Source of the DNA: JBJENW01 sp051880395
GTDB taxonomy: Bacteria; Bacillota; Clostridia; Lachnospirales; Lachnospiraceae
NCBI GenBank assembly: GCA_051880395.1
Contig: JBJENW010000151.1
Location: 1-13,857 of the forward strand
Direction: 5' to 3'
Length of the DNA: 13,857 nucleotides
Part shown: positions 12,794 through 13,857 of the stretch, one piece after another
Layout: every line of letters begins with the position of its first letter
Position numbering within the stretch: the stretch's first letter is position 1
Notes under the pieces: generated by a model
The model's input: the letters and a program-made list of their open reading frames with translations, nothing else
The model's database searches: none
Told to the model about the DNA's origin: nothing
Made by a program: the position numbers and the translations under genes

Positions 12794-12820
12794 GGCACCC
12801 GCCAATTTCTGGCAGGTGCC
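12794..12820. other. Stable GC-rich hairpin between genes, no T-run
   Basis: GGCACCCGCCA and TGGCAGGTGCC form an 11-bp stem with one mismatch and a 5-nt loop. It lies between the stop of the 12842 gene and the start of the 12681 gene. There is no U-tract on the minus-strand side. It could be an mRNA processing or stabilising element, or a weak terminator or attenuator. The rest of the 160-nt gap shows no promoter I could support. Confidence 0.55.
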
Positions 12821-12841
12821 GCAATGCATTTTTATGTTGTA

Positions 12842-13294
12842 CTATTCTTCTTCGTATTTTTCAATTGATTTTGGGTCTGTCAAATATGGTCCGAATTCTA
12901 CGATCGTATTCATGAAACTGGAAAATCTCTTCTGCAATCCGTCTTCCTCTTTTGTTTCTCTGCCGTTCCAATACGCCTTGTCATCTCCCTCGATTTCCAG
13001 TACTCCCATCATAGTCTGTGAAAAATAACGATCAATTTGCGCATCCAAAATGGTATTTTGATCCATTTTTAAGTTCAATGTAAACTGCGGATCGTAGACG
13101 AGATCTCCATTGATACGTGTATAAATTCCAGTTATAATATCCTTTTCGCCATCGTCTCCCTCATAGATTGTTTCCATATCTAATGTCCACCAGCTGTCCG
13201 GATCATGCGTTTCTATTCTGCCTCCGGTTTCTCCTATTAGATTATATATTTTCTGTAACTGTGCAATAGATTCCTTTGTGGCTTGTTTTCCCAT
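12842..13294 (-). CDS. Small acidic protein, possibly DUF6908-like
   Basis: The 150-residue protein is acidic, soluble and without membrane segments. A short helical N-terminus (KESIAQLQKIYNLIGETGG) precedes a mixed alpha/beta core containing WWTLDMETIYEG, TGIYTRINGDLVYDPQFTL and a C-terminal acidic tail. The segment around NGDLVYDPQF is reminiscent of DUF6908 proteins of clostridial mobile elements, and this is a weak impression. An AAAGGAG site lies about 9 nt before the ATG. It is separated from the downstream helical protein gene by a 160-nt gap containing a GC-rich hairpin, so co-transcription is uncertain. The leader upstream of the ATG is unusually rich in CAACC on the mRNA strand. No function can be assigned. 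Confidence 0.7.
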   Translation of the reverse strand: MGKQATKESIAQLQKIYNLIGETGGRIETHDPDSWWTLDMETIYEGDDGEKDIITGIYTRINGDLVYDPQFTLNLKMDQNTILDAQIDRYFSQTMMGVLEIEGDDKAYWNGRETKEEDGLQKRFSSFMNTIVEFGPYLTDPKSIEKYEEE

Positions 13295-13398
13295 ACTTTG
13301 TTTCTCCTTTCTGGAATTGGTTGATTTGGGGGTTTTGCTTTTTCGCTATTTGGTTGTCAAGGTTCGGGTTGGTTGACTGGTTATCTATTTATATAATT

Positions 13399-13407
13399 AG
13401 TATAGCA
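13399..13407 (-). promoter_or_regulatory. Extended -10 promoter of the 12842-13294 gene
   Basis: On the minus strand TGCTATACT (13407-13399) is an extended -10 element. No good -35 is seen 17 bp upstream. The inferred leader is about 100 nt and rich in CAACC. A TTGACA at 13360-13355 inside that leader lacks a matching -10. Confidence 0.5.
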
Positions 13408-13511
13408 CATCTTTTTGACACTTGGGGGATGTACCTGAAGGCGTTGTGTCGCGGATTCTCAATTTTTCAAACCACCGCTCCACTTAAGCTTTTTAACCAC
13501 TTCATTTTACT

Positions 13512-13857
13512 TTAACACACTTCATTTGCCGATAGCAGAGCATCAATCGCAATGTACTGGCATTCTACATCCTTTTCCTTCATATTTTCATACTTCTTTT
13601 TATCAAATGTAACAATAAGCGGTTTTTCCACTTCAAACTGCTCTTTCTGAAATACAAATTGACAAATATAATCCTGTATTTCTGTTTGCCGAAACTCAAA
13701 TTCATACTTTGCCTCTTCAGACTCATATTTACATTCAATACTTTTTACAAAAAACTTTTTACTGTCTTCTGGCTTCTTATATATTACTATGATATCAGGT
13801 TTTATAATGTACCCATAACAGTGGACACACGAATTAGTGTAGTACCCGTTTTTCGGA
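13512..13857 (-). CDS. C-terminal part of a probable PD-(D/E)XK-type protein (truncated by window edge)
   Basis: An open minus-strand frame enters from the right edge and ends with TAA at 13514-13512, giving 114 visible residues and no start codon in the window. The visible part begins with a Cys pair (SCVHC) and then YIIKPDIIVIYKKPED followed by FVKSIECKYESEE. Asp in PDIIV, then about 18 residues, then Glu-Cys-Lys, is the PD-(D/E)XK nuclease pattern (PD...ExK). Later QDYICQFVFQKEQF and PLIVTFDKKKYENM fit the remaining core strands and helices of such a fold. It may be a restriction-type or repair nuclease, or a catalytically silent relative. A conserved N-terminal domain could lie outside the window. 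Downstream of its stop there is no clear terminator. Confidence 0.72.
   Translation of the reverse strand, partial: PKNGYYTNSCVHCYGYIIKPDIIVIYKKPEDSKKFFVKSIECKYESEEAKYEFEFRQTEIQDYICQFVFQKEQFEVEKPLIVTFDKKKYENMKEKDVECQYIAIDALLSANEVC

Noticed and set aside
1..13857. CRISPR array, tRNA, rRNA, transposase or attachment site
   Set aside because: No regularly spaced direct repeats with spacers, cloverleaf-like gene, rRNA stretch, transposase frame or clear attachment-site repeat was seen. The regular 9-mers at 1370-1467 alternate in orientation and lie over a promoter, unlike CRISPR repeats.

Overview
The window looks like a stretch of accessory chromosome from a low-GC Clostridia, most likely a gut Lachnospiraceae. 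This rests on AT-rich intergenic DNA, strong AGGAGG-type ribosome binding sites, sigma-A promoters, a PadR/DUF2812 pair, VapBC and AbrB/PIN modules, and an OmpR-type two-component system in typical Firmicute operons. The assignment is by resemblance, since no taxonomic marker gene is present. Nearly every gene is on the minus strand; one gene at 9672-10106 is on the plus strand.

Layout, left to right. 1-115: N-terminus of a secreted protein, cut by the window edge. 134-1357: AAA_14/DUF4143 ATPase, whose promoter lies inside an array of four alternately oriented 9-mers about 30 bp apart. 1510-3101: operon read from 3101 downwards (PadR regulator, DUF2812 membrane protein, two small membrane proteins), with two operator-like palindromes over the promoter. 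3253-5847: two-component operon (small membrane protein that appears to need a -1 frameshift, response regulator, histidine kinase, two-TM protein), closed by a terminator at 3194-3227. 6041-6697: AbrB/PIN toxin-antitoxin module. 6797-7449: operon of an 11-residue-repeat amphipathic protein and a small membrane protein. 7637-8265: vapBC. 8442-9338: unrecognised protein. 9568-9667: 100-N assembly gap flanked by an exact 55-nt duplication. 9672-10106: plus-strand helical-bundle protein. 10174-12681: operon of an unrecognised helical protein, an RNase J-like beta-CASP metallo-hydrolase and a CX5R phosphatase. 12842-13294: small hypothetical. 13512-13857: C-terminal part of a probable PD-(D/E)XK-type nuclease with no start inside the window.

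Three signals stand out. First, the promoters of the two-component operon (5887-5933) and of the amphipathic-repeat operon (7496-7542) align without gaps over 47 bp. Both carry two 11-bp direct repeats at the same distance from the -10 box, so the two operons are probably one regulon of this response regulator, now separated by a toxin-antitoxin module. Second, the first gene of the two-component operon has its only good start in a frame that must shift by -1 at a correctly phased A AAA AAG heptamer; this is either programmed frameshifting or a one-base loss in an A-tract. Third, the same roughly 55-bp promoter element drives both the AbrB/PIN module and the 8442-9338 gene.
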